A stretch of DNA of 64,000 nucleotides from RGIG7332 sp045580305 (GTDB lineage: Bacteria > Bacillota > Clostridia > Oscillospirales > JAAYXM01), in assembly GCA_045580305.1 (NCBI GenBank), contig JAZNNQ010000027.1:76820-140819 (forward strand), in the 5' to 3' direction. Both the position numbers and the translations under genes were made by a program. Positions 45,209 through 53,123 of this stretch are shown one piece after another (position 1 is the first letter of the stretch; each line of letters begins with the position of its first letter). A model generated the notes under the pieces. It did not search any database. It saw only the letters and a program-made list of their open reading frames with translations, and had not been told where the DNA came from.

Positions 45209-46057
45209 TTAAAAACCTCCCAAATTATATTTCTGTGTTAAGCGGCGATATGAGGTCGCCGATTTACCTTGTAATTGTTGGAATATGCGCGAAAAATGAC
45301 CATAGTCGGAGAAACCCACCGCATAGGCTATGGCACTTACCGACATATCCGTGTCCCGTAGCATTTTACAAGCGTGTGCTATGCGCTGATTTCTGATATA
45401 GGCGGCGATACTGCAACCTAAATATTCATTGGCGATGCTGTAAAGGCGAGTTCGCTTAATATGAAACTCAGCACAAATGTCGTTTACCGTGATATTTTTA
45501 TCCAAATTTGCCTCAATAAAGCTGTCCATATGGCGGATAAACTCACTTTTTGCAGGGGTTACCCACTGGTTGGACATAAGATAGGAAACCAGTGCCTTTA
45601 ATATGGTGATGGTAGCTTCAAGCTCGGCAGAGGTTTTGACGGGAATAGCATCGATGGCCGCGTGAATACCGGGGAAATCATCCTCGCTTAACTGACGGTG
45701 AAGCTCCTCGCGGGTGAGCTTTGCGCCTTCCTGCATAAGCACCTGGCCGAACATCACAAAGCCTAAAATTCCATTGGTGTCATATATGGGAACGATCGCC
45801 TCGGAAAGACCCATATGACAGCGATAGTGCACGATCTGCTTCGCCTTGGAGCACAATTGAAAGTTAGCGTAGTCACAGTCGGAACAGCGCTGTTCAAGCG
45901 CCTCATCCTGTTCAATAAGTGTGCAGAACTCACTTTTTGATTCGGGGTAGGCAAGCAGTATCTGCCCCTGATTATCGAACAAAACAATTCTTATATTGGT
46001 AAGCGTGTGAAAATCGCGAAAAGCTTTATACAAATTTGATGTGTTTATATTAAGCAT
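45209..46057 (-). CDS. PocR-domain AraC family regulator
   Basis: The 282-residue protein has an N-terminal PocR ligand-binding domain with a cysteine cluster (RCSDCDY, QLCSKA, YRCHMG) and a C-terminal AraC domain (ICAEFHIKRTRLYSIANEYL, IAYAVGFSDYGHFSRIFQQL). PocR domains sense small polyols or short-chain compounds and often carry metal-binding cysteines. It is first in the operon with the aldolase and kinase and is divergent from the epimerase-isomerase operon, so it probably controls both. Confidence 0.9.
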   Translation of the reverse strand: MLNINTSNLYKAFRDFHTLTNIRIVLFDNQGQILLAYPESKSEFCTLIEQDEALEQRCSDCDYANFQLCSKAKQIVHYRCHMGLSEAIVPIYDTNGILGFVMFGQVLMQEGAKLTREELHRQLSEDDFPGIHAAIDAIPVKTSAELEATITILKALVSYLMSNQWVTPAKSEFIRHMDSFIEANLDKNITVNDICAEFHIKRTRLYSIANEYLGCSIAAYIRNQRIAHACKMLRDTDMSVSAIAYAVGFSDYGHFSRIFQQLQGKSATSYRRLTQKYNLGGF

Positions 46058-46119
46058 TATTCATCACCAATTTTGAGTTTAGCACGAGAAAAAGCTTTTT
46101 TCAATAGATTTTTACAAAA

Positions 46120-46149
46120 ATTATAATAAATTTATTCGATTTTGAACAA
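46120..46149 (-). promoter_or_regulatory. Promoter of the regulator-aldolase-kinase operon
   Basis: On the minus strand TTGTTC (46144-46149) and TATAAT (46120-46125) are 18 bases apart. The plus-strand operon starts within the same 174-base gap, with TATAAT near 46195. Confidence 0.6.
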
Positions 46150-46231
46150 ATGTTACACAAAACGGATAAATATACCTTTTATGCTGAACAGATAATAAAT
46201 ATAATGTAAGTATAAAGGAAGGTGGGAGAAT

Positions 46232-47257
46232 ATGAGGCTGGACAGCATTGATGGAAGAATGGACGCTTACAACTATGTGGGCAATACCTACCAGATAGGC
46301 GGTACCCGTCACTATCGCTTGACCGACGGCCCGGCACAGGATACAAAGTGTATTGATGTCCGTACGGGAAGCGGCTTTGAGTACACGATAGTTCCCGATC
46401 GCGGTCTCGATATTTCCCTCGCATCTTACAAGGGATTAAATCTCGTACACCTTACCGCAGGAATGGAAACCAACCCGGCTGCAGTTGACCCTTGGGGCGC
46501 TGACTGGCTGCGCGCGTTTTCGGCAGGACTTCTTACCACCTGCGGACCAAATCACCTTGGTAATGCCTGTGTGGATGAAGGCGAGCATTTAGGACAGCAC
46601 GGCAGATGGTCCTCAATTGCCGCGCGGCAGGTGGCTGATCTTACGGATTTTAAAGAGGGTAAAATCGAAATCACAGGCAAGCTCTATGAAATGATTACCT
46701 TCGGCCATAAAATAGCAATAAATCGAAAAATAAAGAGTGAATTCGGTAAATCCTATGTCATAATTGAGGATGAAATACGGAATGAGGGTAGCAGACCTGC
46801 TCCGCTCACCGTGCTTTATCACATAAATTTCGGATATCCTTTCCTGGATGAAAATGCAAAAGTGCATATTCCTTCTAAAGAATGTGTGGGTGCGGATGAT
46901 TACACAACAGAGCGACTTTCCGAGGTTGGTACGGTTAAAAAACCGGACGGTGCAAATTTTGAAAAGAATTTTACCCATACCTTTGACGGTGATGAGGTTT
47001 GCGCCTATGTGCAAAATGGCGACCTCGCGGTATATATCAAGTTTGACTCAAAGGACCTGCCCTATATGACCCAGTGGGTGCTTGAGGATATAAAGGACCA
47101 TGTTGTGGCGATTGAGCCTGCAAATGTTCCCTGTGAGCCGAGATGTGCTCTTCGTGAAAAAGGAATTCTTCCGGAAATCAATCCGGGAGAGGTAAAAAAG
47201 TTCCGTGTTGAAATCGGCATAGCTGAGGGCGCGGAAATAGAAAAATTAAGTAAATAA
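46232..47257 (+). CDS. DUF4432 / aldose-epimerase-like protein
   Basis: The 341-residue protein is all-beta in character with the DUF4432 segments FEYTIVPDRGLDIS, LRAFSAGLLTTCGPNHLG, HGRWSSIAAR and VLYHINFGYPFL. The family is galactose-mutarotase-like and may interconvert anomers or epimers. It starts the operon with the isomerase and amidohydrolase, consistent with a first step on a free sugar. GGAAGGTGGG precedes the ATG. Confidence 0.85.
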   Translation: MRLDSIDGRMDAYNYVGNTYQIGGTRHYRLTDGPAQDTKCIDVRTGSGFEYTIVPDRGLDISLASYKGLNLVHLTAGMETNPAAVDPWGADWLRAFSAGLLTTCGPNHLGNACVDEGEHLGQHGRWSSIAARQVADLTDFKEGKIEITGKLYEMITFGHKIAINRKIKSEFGKSYVIIEDEIRNEGSRPAPLTVLYHINFGYPFLDENAKVHIPSKECVGADDYTTERLSEVGTVKKPDGANFEKNFTHTFDGDEVCAYVQNGDLAVYIKFDSKDLPYMTQWVLEDIKDHVVAIEPANVPCEPRCALREKGILPEINPGEVKKFRVEIGIAEGAEIEKLSK

Positions 47258-47293
47258 CAGGTAAAACCTGTATAAATAAGGAGGAAATTCAAA

Positions 47294-48673
47294 ATGGTAC
47301 AGTCAAAAGCAGCTTTTATTGTATACGGCGTTCATAAGGACGGTCTTCGCGATCCGGACGGTAATCTCTTTATCGATTACGGCAAAATTGAAAATTCCAA
47401 GGCAGCTCTTAAGGCTCAGGGCGTTGAGCTTCACGAGGAAGAGCTCATCATCGCTACCAAGAAGGAAGCACGCGACATCCTTCTCCCCTTAGCAAAGGAT
47501 GACAGCATTGACACTTTAGTTTTATTCTCCGGTACTTGGGTTTGGGCAGCTCATATGATTCAGGCTGTTCGCGAATTCGCAAAGACCGGTAAGGGTATCG
47601 TTATCTGGACACACGACGGCTCTCAGGGCTGGCGTCCGGTTGGCGGTCTCGTTTTAAGTGCAGCTCTTAACGAAGTTGGCATCAAGCACAAATTCGTTTA
47701 CGGTGGCGCTGATGATATCGAAACCGTTAAGCGTGTTGCTAACTACTGTAAGGCTTCCGCTCTTAAGAAGAGCATGGAAATGACCACTCTCCGCGCATTC
47801 GGCGGTCGCGGTATGGGTCAGACCTGCGGCGTTGCTGATCCTTCCCAGTGGATGCGTATGTTTGGTATCGATATCGATACCCGCGATACATACGAGCTTG
47901 TTGAAACCGCAAAGAATATTCCTCAGGCAGAGGTTGACGCTGTTTGCGATTGGATTGATGCTAACTTCAAGACTCCTGTTGACCGCACCGAGGGCAACTA
48001 CCGCTCTGTTCGCCTTTACCTTGCTCTCAAGGCATTAAAGGAGAAAGAGGGCTTTGACTACTACACAATTCAGTCCTTCCCGGGTATGGGTGACTACTAT
48101 GTAGCAACCTGCTTTGCACAGAGCATGATGTTAAACGACGGTGTTCCCACCGCAACTCTTTCCGACTTTAACACCTGTCTCACTTCCATTATGATTATGG
48201 GTCTCAGTAAGGACCCGATCTACTACGGTGACCTCCAGCATGTTGACAAGAAGCGCGGCGAGATCAAGATCATCGGTGACGGTGCAATCCCGCCCTGCCT
48301 TGCTAATGAAGACGGCGTTTCTCTTGCAGGTCACGGTATCCCCACCGAGGGTGAAGCAGGCGGTATGTCCATCGATCTGGTATGTAAGAGCGGCAAGGGC
48401 GTTTTAGCTCGTCTTTCCAGAGTAAACGGTGAGTTCAAGATCGTTGTTGCTCGTTGTGAAGTTGTTCAGCCCAAGAAGGAAGAGTTAGAAGCTCGCCGTC
48501 ACGAGTGCGGTATTCCCTTCTGGCCCCATGCATTCGTTCAGGTTGAGGGCGATGTTGGCAAGATGGTTGAAACCTGGAACAACGAGTATGGCTGCCTCGG
48601 TTACGGCGAGGATCTTTATGATCAGATCATCGATTTCGGTAACCTTATGGGCATTGAAGTTATCGCATTCTAA
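47294..48673 (+). CDS. L-fucose/L-arabinose isomerase family protein
   Basis: The 459-residue protein resembles FucI-like isomerases: an N-terminal Rossmann-like domain (TLVLFSGTWVWAAHM), FGGRGMGQTCG, and metal-ligand-like glutamate/histidine segments (DGAIPPCLANED, GHGIPTEGEAGG). It would turn an aldose into a ketose. The exact sugar cannot be read from the sequence. It has the strongly biased codon use of a highly expressed gene, like the glycolytic genes. GGAGG precedes the ATG. Confidence 0.78.
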   Translation: MVQSKAAFIVYGVHKDGLRDPDGNLFIDYGKIENSKAALKAQGVELHEEELIIATKKEARDILLPLAKDDSIDTLVLFSGTWVWAAHMIQAVREFAKTGKGIVIWTHDGSQGWRPVGGLVLSAALNEVGIKHKFVYGGADDIETVKRVANYCKASALKKSMEMTTLRAFGGRGMGQTCGVADPSQWMRMFGIDIDTRDTYELVETAKNIPQAEVDAVCDWIDANFKTPVDRTEGNYRSVRLYLALKALKEKEGFDYYTIQSFPGMGDYYVATCFAQSMMLNDGVPTATLSDFNTCLTSIMIMGLSKDPIYYGDLQHVDKKRGEIKIIGDGAIPPCLANEDGVSLAGHGIPTEGEAGGMSIDLVCKSGKGVLARLSRVNGEFKIVVARCEVVQPKKEELEARRHECGIPFWPHAFVQVEGDVGKMVETWNNEYGCLGYGEDLYDQIIDFGNLMGIEVIAF

Positions 48674-48685
48674 GGAGTGTAGTAA

Positions 48686-49591
48686 ATGAAAGTTTTTGAT
48701 GTACATATTCACAGTACAACAGATGCCGCTACCATAAATCCGCAGAAGTTACTTGCGGATATGGACAAGGCGGGCGTTTGGGGCGGTGCGGTATTTACTC
48801 CCGAGGCTGAAAGTCCTCTGGGCGGCGGATATTCTTATGAAGAGCGTATCGACTGTATGCACAAGTGGACGGACGGTTACACTGACAGAATTTTCCCCAT
48901 CTTCTATATCCACCCATACGAAAAAGATGCTATTGCAAAGGCGAAAGACGCTGTAGATCAGGGCGCAATGGGCTTTAAGATGAGCTGCGACTGCTACTAT
49001 GTTTACGAAGATAAGTGTATGGAGCTTCTCCGCGTAATTGCGGATATGAATAAGCCGGTGCTTTTCCATTCCGGTATTCTCTGGGACGGTCACGATTCCA
49101 GTAAGCACAACCGTCCGCTTAACTGGGAGAGCCTTATCAATATTCCCGGCCTTCGTTTCTCCCTTGCACATTGCTCATGGCCCTGGTGTGATGAGACCAT
49201 TGCAATGTACGGCAAGTTCTTAAATGCTTATGTAACAAATCCCGGTATGTCCTCTGAGTTATATCTTGATACAACTCCGGGCACGCCGAAAATCTACCGT
49301 TATGATCTTATCAATAAGATTTACAACTGCGGTTACGATACACCCAGAAATGTGCTCTTCGGCACCGACTGTACCGCTAATGAATATAACATTCCCTGGG
49401 CTAATTACTGGGTTGAAAACGACGGTAAGATTATGGATGACCTGGGCGCTAAGAAAAAATTACATGAGCTTTATTTCGCGGAAAACTACAAGCGCTTCTT
49501 TGGTCTTAAAGAAAAGGATTTCCAGCATGTAATGCCAGTGCCGGACAAGGCTGACTCCTGGTCACTTGATATGGCAAACGAAATATTATAA
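48686..49591 (+). CDS. Amidohydrolase-2-type TIM-barrel metal hydrolase
   Basis: The 301-residue protein begins FDVHIHS (HxH metal site) and continues with GFKMSCDC, a histidine in VLFHSG, another in SLAHCSWPW and the Asp in LFGTDCT, which together form the amidohydrolase metal centre. Members include lactonases and decarboxylases of sugar-acid routes. It follows the isomerase by 12 bases. Its chemical step is the least predictable in the cluster. Confidence 0.83.
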   Translation: MKVFDVHIHSTTDAATINPQKLLADMDKAGVWGGAVFTPEAESPLGGGYSYEERIDCMHKWTDGYTDRIFPIFYIHPYEKDAIAKAKDAVDQGAMGFKMSCDCYYVYEDKCMELLRVIADMNKPVLFHSGILWDGHDSSKHNRPLNWESLINIPGLRFSLAHCSWPWCDETIAMYGKFLNAYVTNPGMSSELYLDTTPGTPKIYRYDLINKIYNCGYDTPRNVLFGTDCTANEYNIPWANYWVENDGKIMDDLGAKKKLHELYFAENYKRFFGLKEKDFQHVMPVPDKADSWSLDMANEIL

Positions 49592-49594
49592 AAT

Positions 49595-49626
49595 AAATTG
49601 CAGGTAACAAAAGTTACCTGCAATTT
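49595..49626 (+). terminator. Hairpin after the sugar-catabolic operon
   Basis: AAATTGCAGGTAAC and GTTACCTGCAATTT form a perfect 14-base stem around AAAA; the T run is short, so termination may be partial. Confidence 0.7.
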
Positions 49627-49644
49627 AATTGAGGGTTGGTAAAA

Positions 49645-50511
49645 ATGGGATATATTCTATCGCTTATAGCAGGTGTGTTCTGGGGTATAGCCGGCATTTT
49701 CGTAAGATATTTTAATACCCAGGGACTTAGCGCTCTTGACAACACAGAAGTAAAGATGGTCTTCGGATTTTTGGCGGTTGCCATTTATCTTTTGTGTTTT
49801 AAGAGAGAGTATTTTAAAATAAAATTAAAGGATATCTGGGTATTTGCCTGCAGTGGTATATTAAGTATTATGCTTATGTGCATTACATACTTTAAATCTA
49901 TGGAATTTTCCGTATCCATTGCGGCGGTGCTCCTTTACACAGCGCCTATATTCGTAATTATTTTCAGTGCGATTTTCTTTAAGGAGAAAATCACCGCTAA
50001 AACAGTCGTGGCGATGATAATGGCATTTGTCGGCATCGCTTTGGTATGCGGAATTATTGGCGGTGACACATCAATGTCCTTGCAGGGCATACTTATCGGT
50101 GTTGCTTCCGGTGTTGCATATTCGCTCTATTCCATTTTCGGCCGTCTCGCGATAAATCGCGGATATGGCGCATGGACAATAACTCTGTATTCTTTCCTTT
50201 TCTGTATTATAGGAAATGCCTTTTTATGTGACTGGTCGGCGATAGGTAAGGCTATGGCAGAGCCGGTTAACATCGGCTGGGGTGTTGCGTTTGGCGTTGC
50301 AACCGCGCTTATTCCTTATGTTTTCTATAGCTTAAGCTTAGAGCGCATTAGCGGCGGCATTGCATCTATTGTCTGCTCCATTGAGCCGGTGGTTGCTACG
50401 ATTGTCGGTGTCTTTATGTTTAGTGATAATTTCGATATTTACACAGCGCTGGGCATTATACTGACCTTGGGTGCCGTAGTTTTACTATCAGTTAAGAAAA
50501 AAAGAGCATAA
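49645..50511 (+). CDS. EamA/DMT-family transporter
   Basis: The 288-residue protein has ten helices in two EamA repeats (SLIAGVFWGIAGIFVRYF first half; GVASGVAYSLYSIFGRLA second half; SIEPVVATIVGVFMF conserved at the end of repeat two). The ATG at 49645 is nine bases after GAGGG; an in-frame TTG at 49636 abuts the site. It may export a product of the nearby cluster, but the sequence does not show a substrate. Confidence 0.85.
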   Translation: MGYILSLIAGVFWGIAGIFVRYFNTQGLSALDNTEVKMVFGFLAVAIYLLCFKREYFKIKLKDIWVFACSGILSIMLMCITYFKSMEFSVSIAAVLLYTAPIFVIIFSAIFFKEKITAKTVVAMIMAFVGIALVCGIIGGDTSMSLQGILIGVASGVAYSLYSIFGRLAINRGYGAWTITLYSFLFCIIGNAFLCDWSAIGKAMAEPVNIGWGVAFGVATALIPYVFYSLSLERISGGIASIVCSIEPVVATIVGVFMFSDNFDIYTALGIILTLGAVVLLSVKKKRA

Positions 50512-50520
50512 AAACTTAAT

Positions 50521-50557
50521 AAAATCACATCCTTTATTTAAAGGATGTGATTTTTTT
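50521..50557 (+). terminator. Terminator whose stem contains the spoVAD ribosome site
   Basis: AAAATCACATCCTT pairs with AAGGATGTGATTTT around TATTT, followed by T residues. The 3' arm includes AAGGA, the only ribosome site for spoVAD, whose TTG start is at 50556. Confidence 0.85.
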
Positions 50558-51560
50558 GAACACATATTTTGATAACGGCACAATTAGGCTTGAAACGCCG
50601 CCATATCTGGTTGCAGGCGGTGCGGTAGGAGGCAAAAAAGAATCGGAAGGCCCACTTTGCGATTGGTTTGACGAGATTTCAGACGACGGGCGTTTTAGCC
50701 AGGATACTTGGGAAAAAGCGGAGAGTGAAATGCAAAAACACGCGCTGTACTTTGCAAAAAAGAGAGCAAAAATTGACGGTATCGACTTTATTTTCTCGGG
50801 CGATCTGTTAAATCAGTGTACAGCCTCGGCATTTGCCCATCGCGAAAGCGATACATCATATGTGGGACTATACGGCGCCTGCTCTACCTTCGCGGAGGGT
50901 CTTTGCCTTTCATCGCTTTTTTTAAGCTCGGGTAGCGCAAGGTATATAGCCACCTCGGTTTCATCCCATTTTTGCTCAGCAGAGCGGCAGTACAGATATC
51001 CGCTGAATTACGGCGGACAGCGCCCGCCCACCGCTCAATGGACGGTTACCGGCGCGGGAACAACGATTATGGGTCGTGATACAGGAATAGCGCGGGTAAC
51101 CCACATCAATTTCGGTAAAATAATTGATATGGGAATAAAGGATGCCAATAATATGGGCGCGGCAATGGCACCGGCGGCGTATGACACCATAAGCCGAATT
51201 TTTAAGGATACCAACACAAAACCGGCGGATTATGATCTGATCGTTACCGGTGACTTGGGCTTTTTAGGTAAAAAATTGCTTGCCGAGCTATTCAAAAAGG
51301 AAGAGGGTATTGAACTCGGCGAAAACCTAATCGATTGCGGTGCCGAGATTTACGCCAAGGAGGCGCAGGATGTCCATTCGGGCGGCTCGGGAGCCGGATG
51401 CTCGGCAACGGTTTTCAGCCGTTTTGTGCTTGATGAAATAAAGGCCGGCAGATGGAAGAAAATCCTTTTTGCGGGAACAGGCGCACTCTTATCCCCCCTT
51501 TCCACACAGCAGGGGGAGAGCATTCCCTGCATCTGCCACGGACTTGTTATTGAGGTGTAA
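50556..51560 (+). CDS. spoVAD: Stage V sporulation protein AD
   Basis: The 334-residue protein is a thiolase-fold protein that binds dipicolinic acid in the SpoVA channel. Typical SpoVAD segments are YGACSTFAEGL, SSHFCSAERQYRYP, QWTVTGAG and VHSGGSGAGCSA. The TTG at 50556 (NTYFDNGT) is favoured by spacing from AAGGA; a GTG at 50547 lies one base from it. It is followed two bases later by spoVAE. Confidence 0.95.
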   Translation: MNTYFDNGTIRLETPPYLVAGGAVGGKKESEGPLCDWFDEISDDGRFSQDTWEKAESEMQKHALYFAKKRAKIDGIDFIFSGDLLNQCTASAFAHRESDTSYVGLYGACSTFAEGLCLSSLFLSSGSARYIATSVSSHFCSAERQYRYPLNYGGQRPPTAQWTVTGAGTTIMGRDTGIARVTHINFGKIIDMGIKDANNMGAAMAPAAYDTISRIFKDTNTKPADYDLIVTGDLGFLGKKLLAELFKKEEGIELGENLIDCGAEIYAKEAQDVHSGGSGAGCSATVFSRFVLDEIKAGRWKKILFAGTGALLSPLSTQQGESIPCICHGLVIEV

Positions 51561-51562
51561 AA

Positions 51563-51916
51563 ATGGAATATTTAAGAGCGTTTTTCGTGGGTGGCATTTT
51601 TTGCGTTATCGCCCAGATTTTAATAGATAAAACCAAGCTTACCCCGGGCAGAATTTTAACCGGATATGTGGTAGCGGGTGTCGCGCTTTCTGCTCTTGGA
51701 CTTTACGGACCCCTCGTGGGTTGGGCGGGTGCAGGTGCTACGGTACCTCTTACCGGCTTTGGGCATCTGCTTGCTGAGGGCACGGCAGTGGCTGTTGCGG
51801 AAAAGGGTCTTGCTGGAGTTTTTACCGGTGGTATTTGCGCTGCGGCGGCGGGCATTACAGCGTCGGTGGTTTTTGGTTTTTTAGCGGCAATTCTTTTTAG
51901 GCCGAAGCAAAAGTAA
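51563..51916 (+). CDS. spoVAE: Stage V sporulation protein AE
   Basis: The 117-residue membrane protein shows FFVGGIFCVIAQILID, then GPLVGWAGAGATVPLTGFGHLLAEG, the SpoVAEb signature. It forms the dipicolinate channel with SpoVAC. GAGGTG precedes the ATG. It and spoVAD form a two-gene unit. Confidence 0.94.
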   Translation: MEYLRAFFVGGIFCVIAQILIDKTKLTPGRILTGYVVAGVALSALGLYGPLVGWAGAGATVPLTGFGHLLAEGTAVAVAEKGLAGVFTGGICAAAAGITASVVFGFLAAILFRPKQK

Positions 51917-51963
51917 TTGAAATAGCGCCTTATCTGTGTTAAAATACGGGTGAGGTGAATATA

Positions 51964-52350
51964 ATGGAATTAAAGGCCGGAATAAAAGGTAAATATACTT
52001 TAAAGGTAGAGGAAAAGATGCTTGCCAATACCGTTGGCAGCGGTGCAATTCCCGTGTTCTCCACCCCCTGGATGGTGGCACTTATGGAAGGCGCGGCTCA
52101 ACAGAGCGTTGCGGATGCAATAGGCGAGGGTAATGTTACAGTAGGCACAGCTTTAAATATATCTCATCTTGCGGCAACTCCGCTTGGTATGGAGGTTTAC
52201 GCTGAGAGTGAACTTGTTGAGGTTGACGGCCGCCGTTTAGTGTTCAATGTGGTGGCTTATGACGCCGTGGATAAGATTGGCGAGGGCAAGCACGAAAGGT
52301 TTATAGTGGGTGCCGAAAAATTTGTTGCAAAGTGTAATGGAAAAAATTAA
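51964..52350 (+). CDS. Hot-dog thioesterase, FlK-like
   Basis: The 128-residue protein has the single hot-dog fold of thioesterases of the fluoroacetyl-CoA thioesterase (FlK) group: STPWMVALMEGAA (Thr and Glu of the active site), GTALNISHLAATPLGM (His) and VDGRRLVFNV. Homologues in non-fluoroacetate bacteria probably hydrolyse other small acyl-CoAs. GAGGTG precedes the ATG at 51964. Confidence 0.82.
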   Translation: MELKAGIKGKYTLKVEEKMLANTVGSGAIPVFSTPWMVALMEGAAQQSVADAIGEGNVTVGTALNISHLAATPLGMEVYAESELVEVDGRRLVFNVVAYDAVDKIGEGKHERFIVGAEKFVAKCNGKN

Positions 52351-52359
52351 AAAAATAGA

Positions 52360-52388
52360 TTGACATATCATTTCATTTGTGGTATTCT
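52360..52388 (+). promoter_or_regulatory. tRNA operon promoter
   Basis: A consensus TTGACA (52360-52365), 17 bases, and TATTCT (52383-52388), 40 bases before tRNA-Leu. Confidence 0.75.
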
Positions 52389-52428
52389 ATTATGGCACTA
52401 TTGAGGCGATAAGCCTATGTGCTGTCGT

Positions 52429-52515
52429 GCCGCTGTGGTGGAATAGGCAGACACAAGGGACTTAAAATCCCTCGGTAGCAATACCGTGCCGGTTCAAGTC
52501 CGGCCAGCGGCACCA
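52429..52515 (+). tRNA. tRNA-Leu (anticodon UAA)
   Basis: The 87-base gene folds with acceptor arms GCCGCTG and CAGCGGC, discriminator A and an encoded CCA. The anticodon loop is CTTAAAA, giving UAA. The variable arm (CGGTAGCAATACCG) is long, as in class II tRNAs, and the T arm is GCCGGTTCAAGTCCGGC. Confidence 0.97.
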
Positions 52516-52520
52516 TATAT

Positions 52521-52594
<74 letters not shown>

Positions 52595-52597
<3 letters not shown>

Positions 52598-52635
52598 AAA
52601 AGAAAAGACATCCGATAGGATGTCTTTTCTTTTTG
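52595..52635 (+). terminator. tRNA operon terminator
   Basis: CCAAAAAGAAAAGACATCC, which starts with the tRNA CCA, pairs with its complete complement across GATA. Confidence 0.9.
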
Positions 52636-52662
52636 GTTATGATGTAAAATTAAATCTGTGAT

Positions 52663-52683
52663 CTTCGGGTTATGAGCCCGAAG
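52663..52683 (-). repeat. Inverted copy of the tRNA-fMet anticodon arm
   Basis: CTTCGGGTTATGAGCCCGAAG is, over 19 bases, the exact reverse complement of the anticodon arm of tRNA-fMet at 52548-52566. The stem bases are self-complementary, so the copy can fold as the same hairpin with loop TTATGAG instead of CTCATAA. Confidence 0.8.
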
Positions 52684-52753
52684 GGCGAATAACTCGAAGG
52701 GGACATTTGCGACCGCCGCCGGTGGCGGATGAAGGGAGCAAAAAGGAGTGGCA

Positions 52754-52807
52754 GCGGTCGAAATTTTCAAGGTGGTTCTGTCCGACGCTGAAAATTTCGG
52801 GCACCGC
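52754..52807. repeat. Strongly structured non-coding hairpin
   Basis: GCGGT-CGAAATTTTCA pairs with TGAAAATTTCG-(GGC)-ACCGC to give a 16-base stem with one bulge. The loop is AGGTGGTTCTGTCCGACGC. It lies just before the second tRNA end. Frames across it are low-complexity and not convincing proteins. Confidence 0.7.
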
Positions 52808-52814
52808 AACAGGG

Positions 52815-52852
52815 CGTAGGTTCAAATCCTGCCTCCACAACCAAAAAGAAAA
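52815..52852 (+). repeat. Second copy of the tRNA-fMet 3' end
   Basis: The T arm, acceptor 3' strand, CCA and the first eleven bases of the terminator (52569-52606) are repeated here over 38 bases with a single G-to-A change. The 5' half of the tRNA is missing, so it is a tRNA pseudogene or an attachment-like duplicate. Confidence 0.88.
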
Positions 52853-52880
52853 CGGTCACATTGTGACCGTTTTTCTTTTT
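52841..52880 (+). terminator. Second copy of the tRNA terminator with a different core
   Basis: It begins CCAAAAAGAAAA and ends TTTTTCTTTTTG like the first terminator, but the inner stem is CGGTCAC/GTGACCG instead of GACATCC/GGATGTC. Confidence 0.85.
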
Positions 52881-52905
52881 GTCTTGAAATTGGTTGGATT
52901 TGAAA

Positions 52906-52986
52906 GGCGGCTCTTAGAAACAGTCCGGTGGACTGTTTCAACCGCCGTGGCTTTTCCGCGTGATAAAGCAAATCCTGCCTCCGCAA
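52906..52986 (+). repeat. Third, more decayed tRNA-fMet-derived unit
   Basis: GAAACAGTCC and GGACTGTTTC form a perfect hairpin inside a GGCGG/CCGCC stem. The unit contains CAGTCCGGT, identical to the D-loop of tRNA-fMet, and ends with CAAATCCTGCCTCCGCAA (52969-52986), an exact 18-base copy of its 3' end. Confidence 0.65.
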
Positions 52987-53064
52987 GTACTAAAATGGAG
53001 TTCGTACGATTAAGCAGACTTCATTTTTTACTATGGTGATGTTAAATCATAAATACACAATCGC

Positions 53065-53093
53065 TTGTCGAACTATGGGAACTATGTTATAAT
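53065..53093 (+). promoter_or_regulatory. Promoter of the broken lipoprotein gene
   Basis: TTGTCG (53065-53070), 17 bases, consensus TATAAT (53088-53093), followed by a GGTGGGGG ribosome site. Confidence 0.68.
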
Positions 53094-53123
53094 AAAACCC
53101 AAATTAACAAGGTGGGGGTTTAT

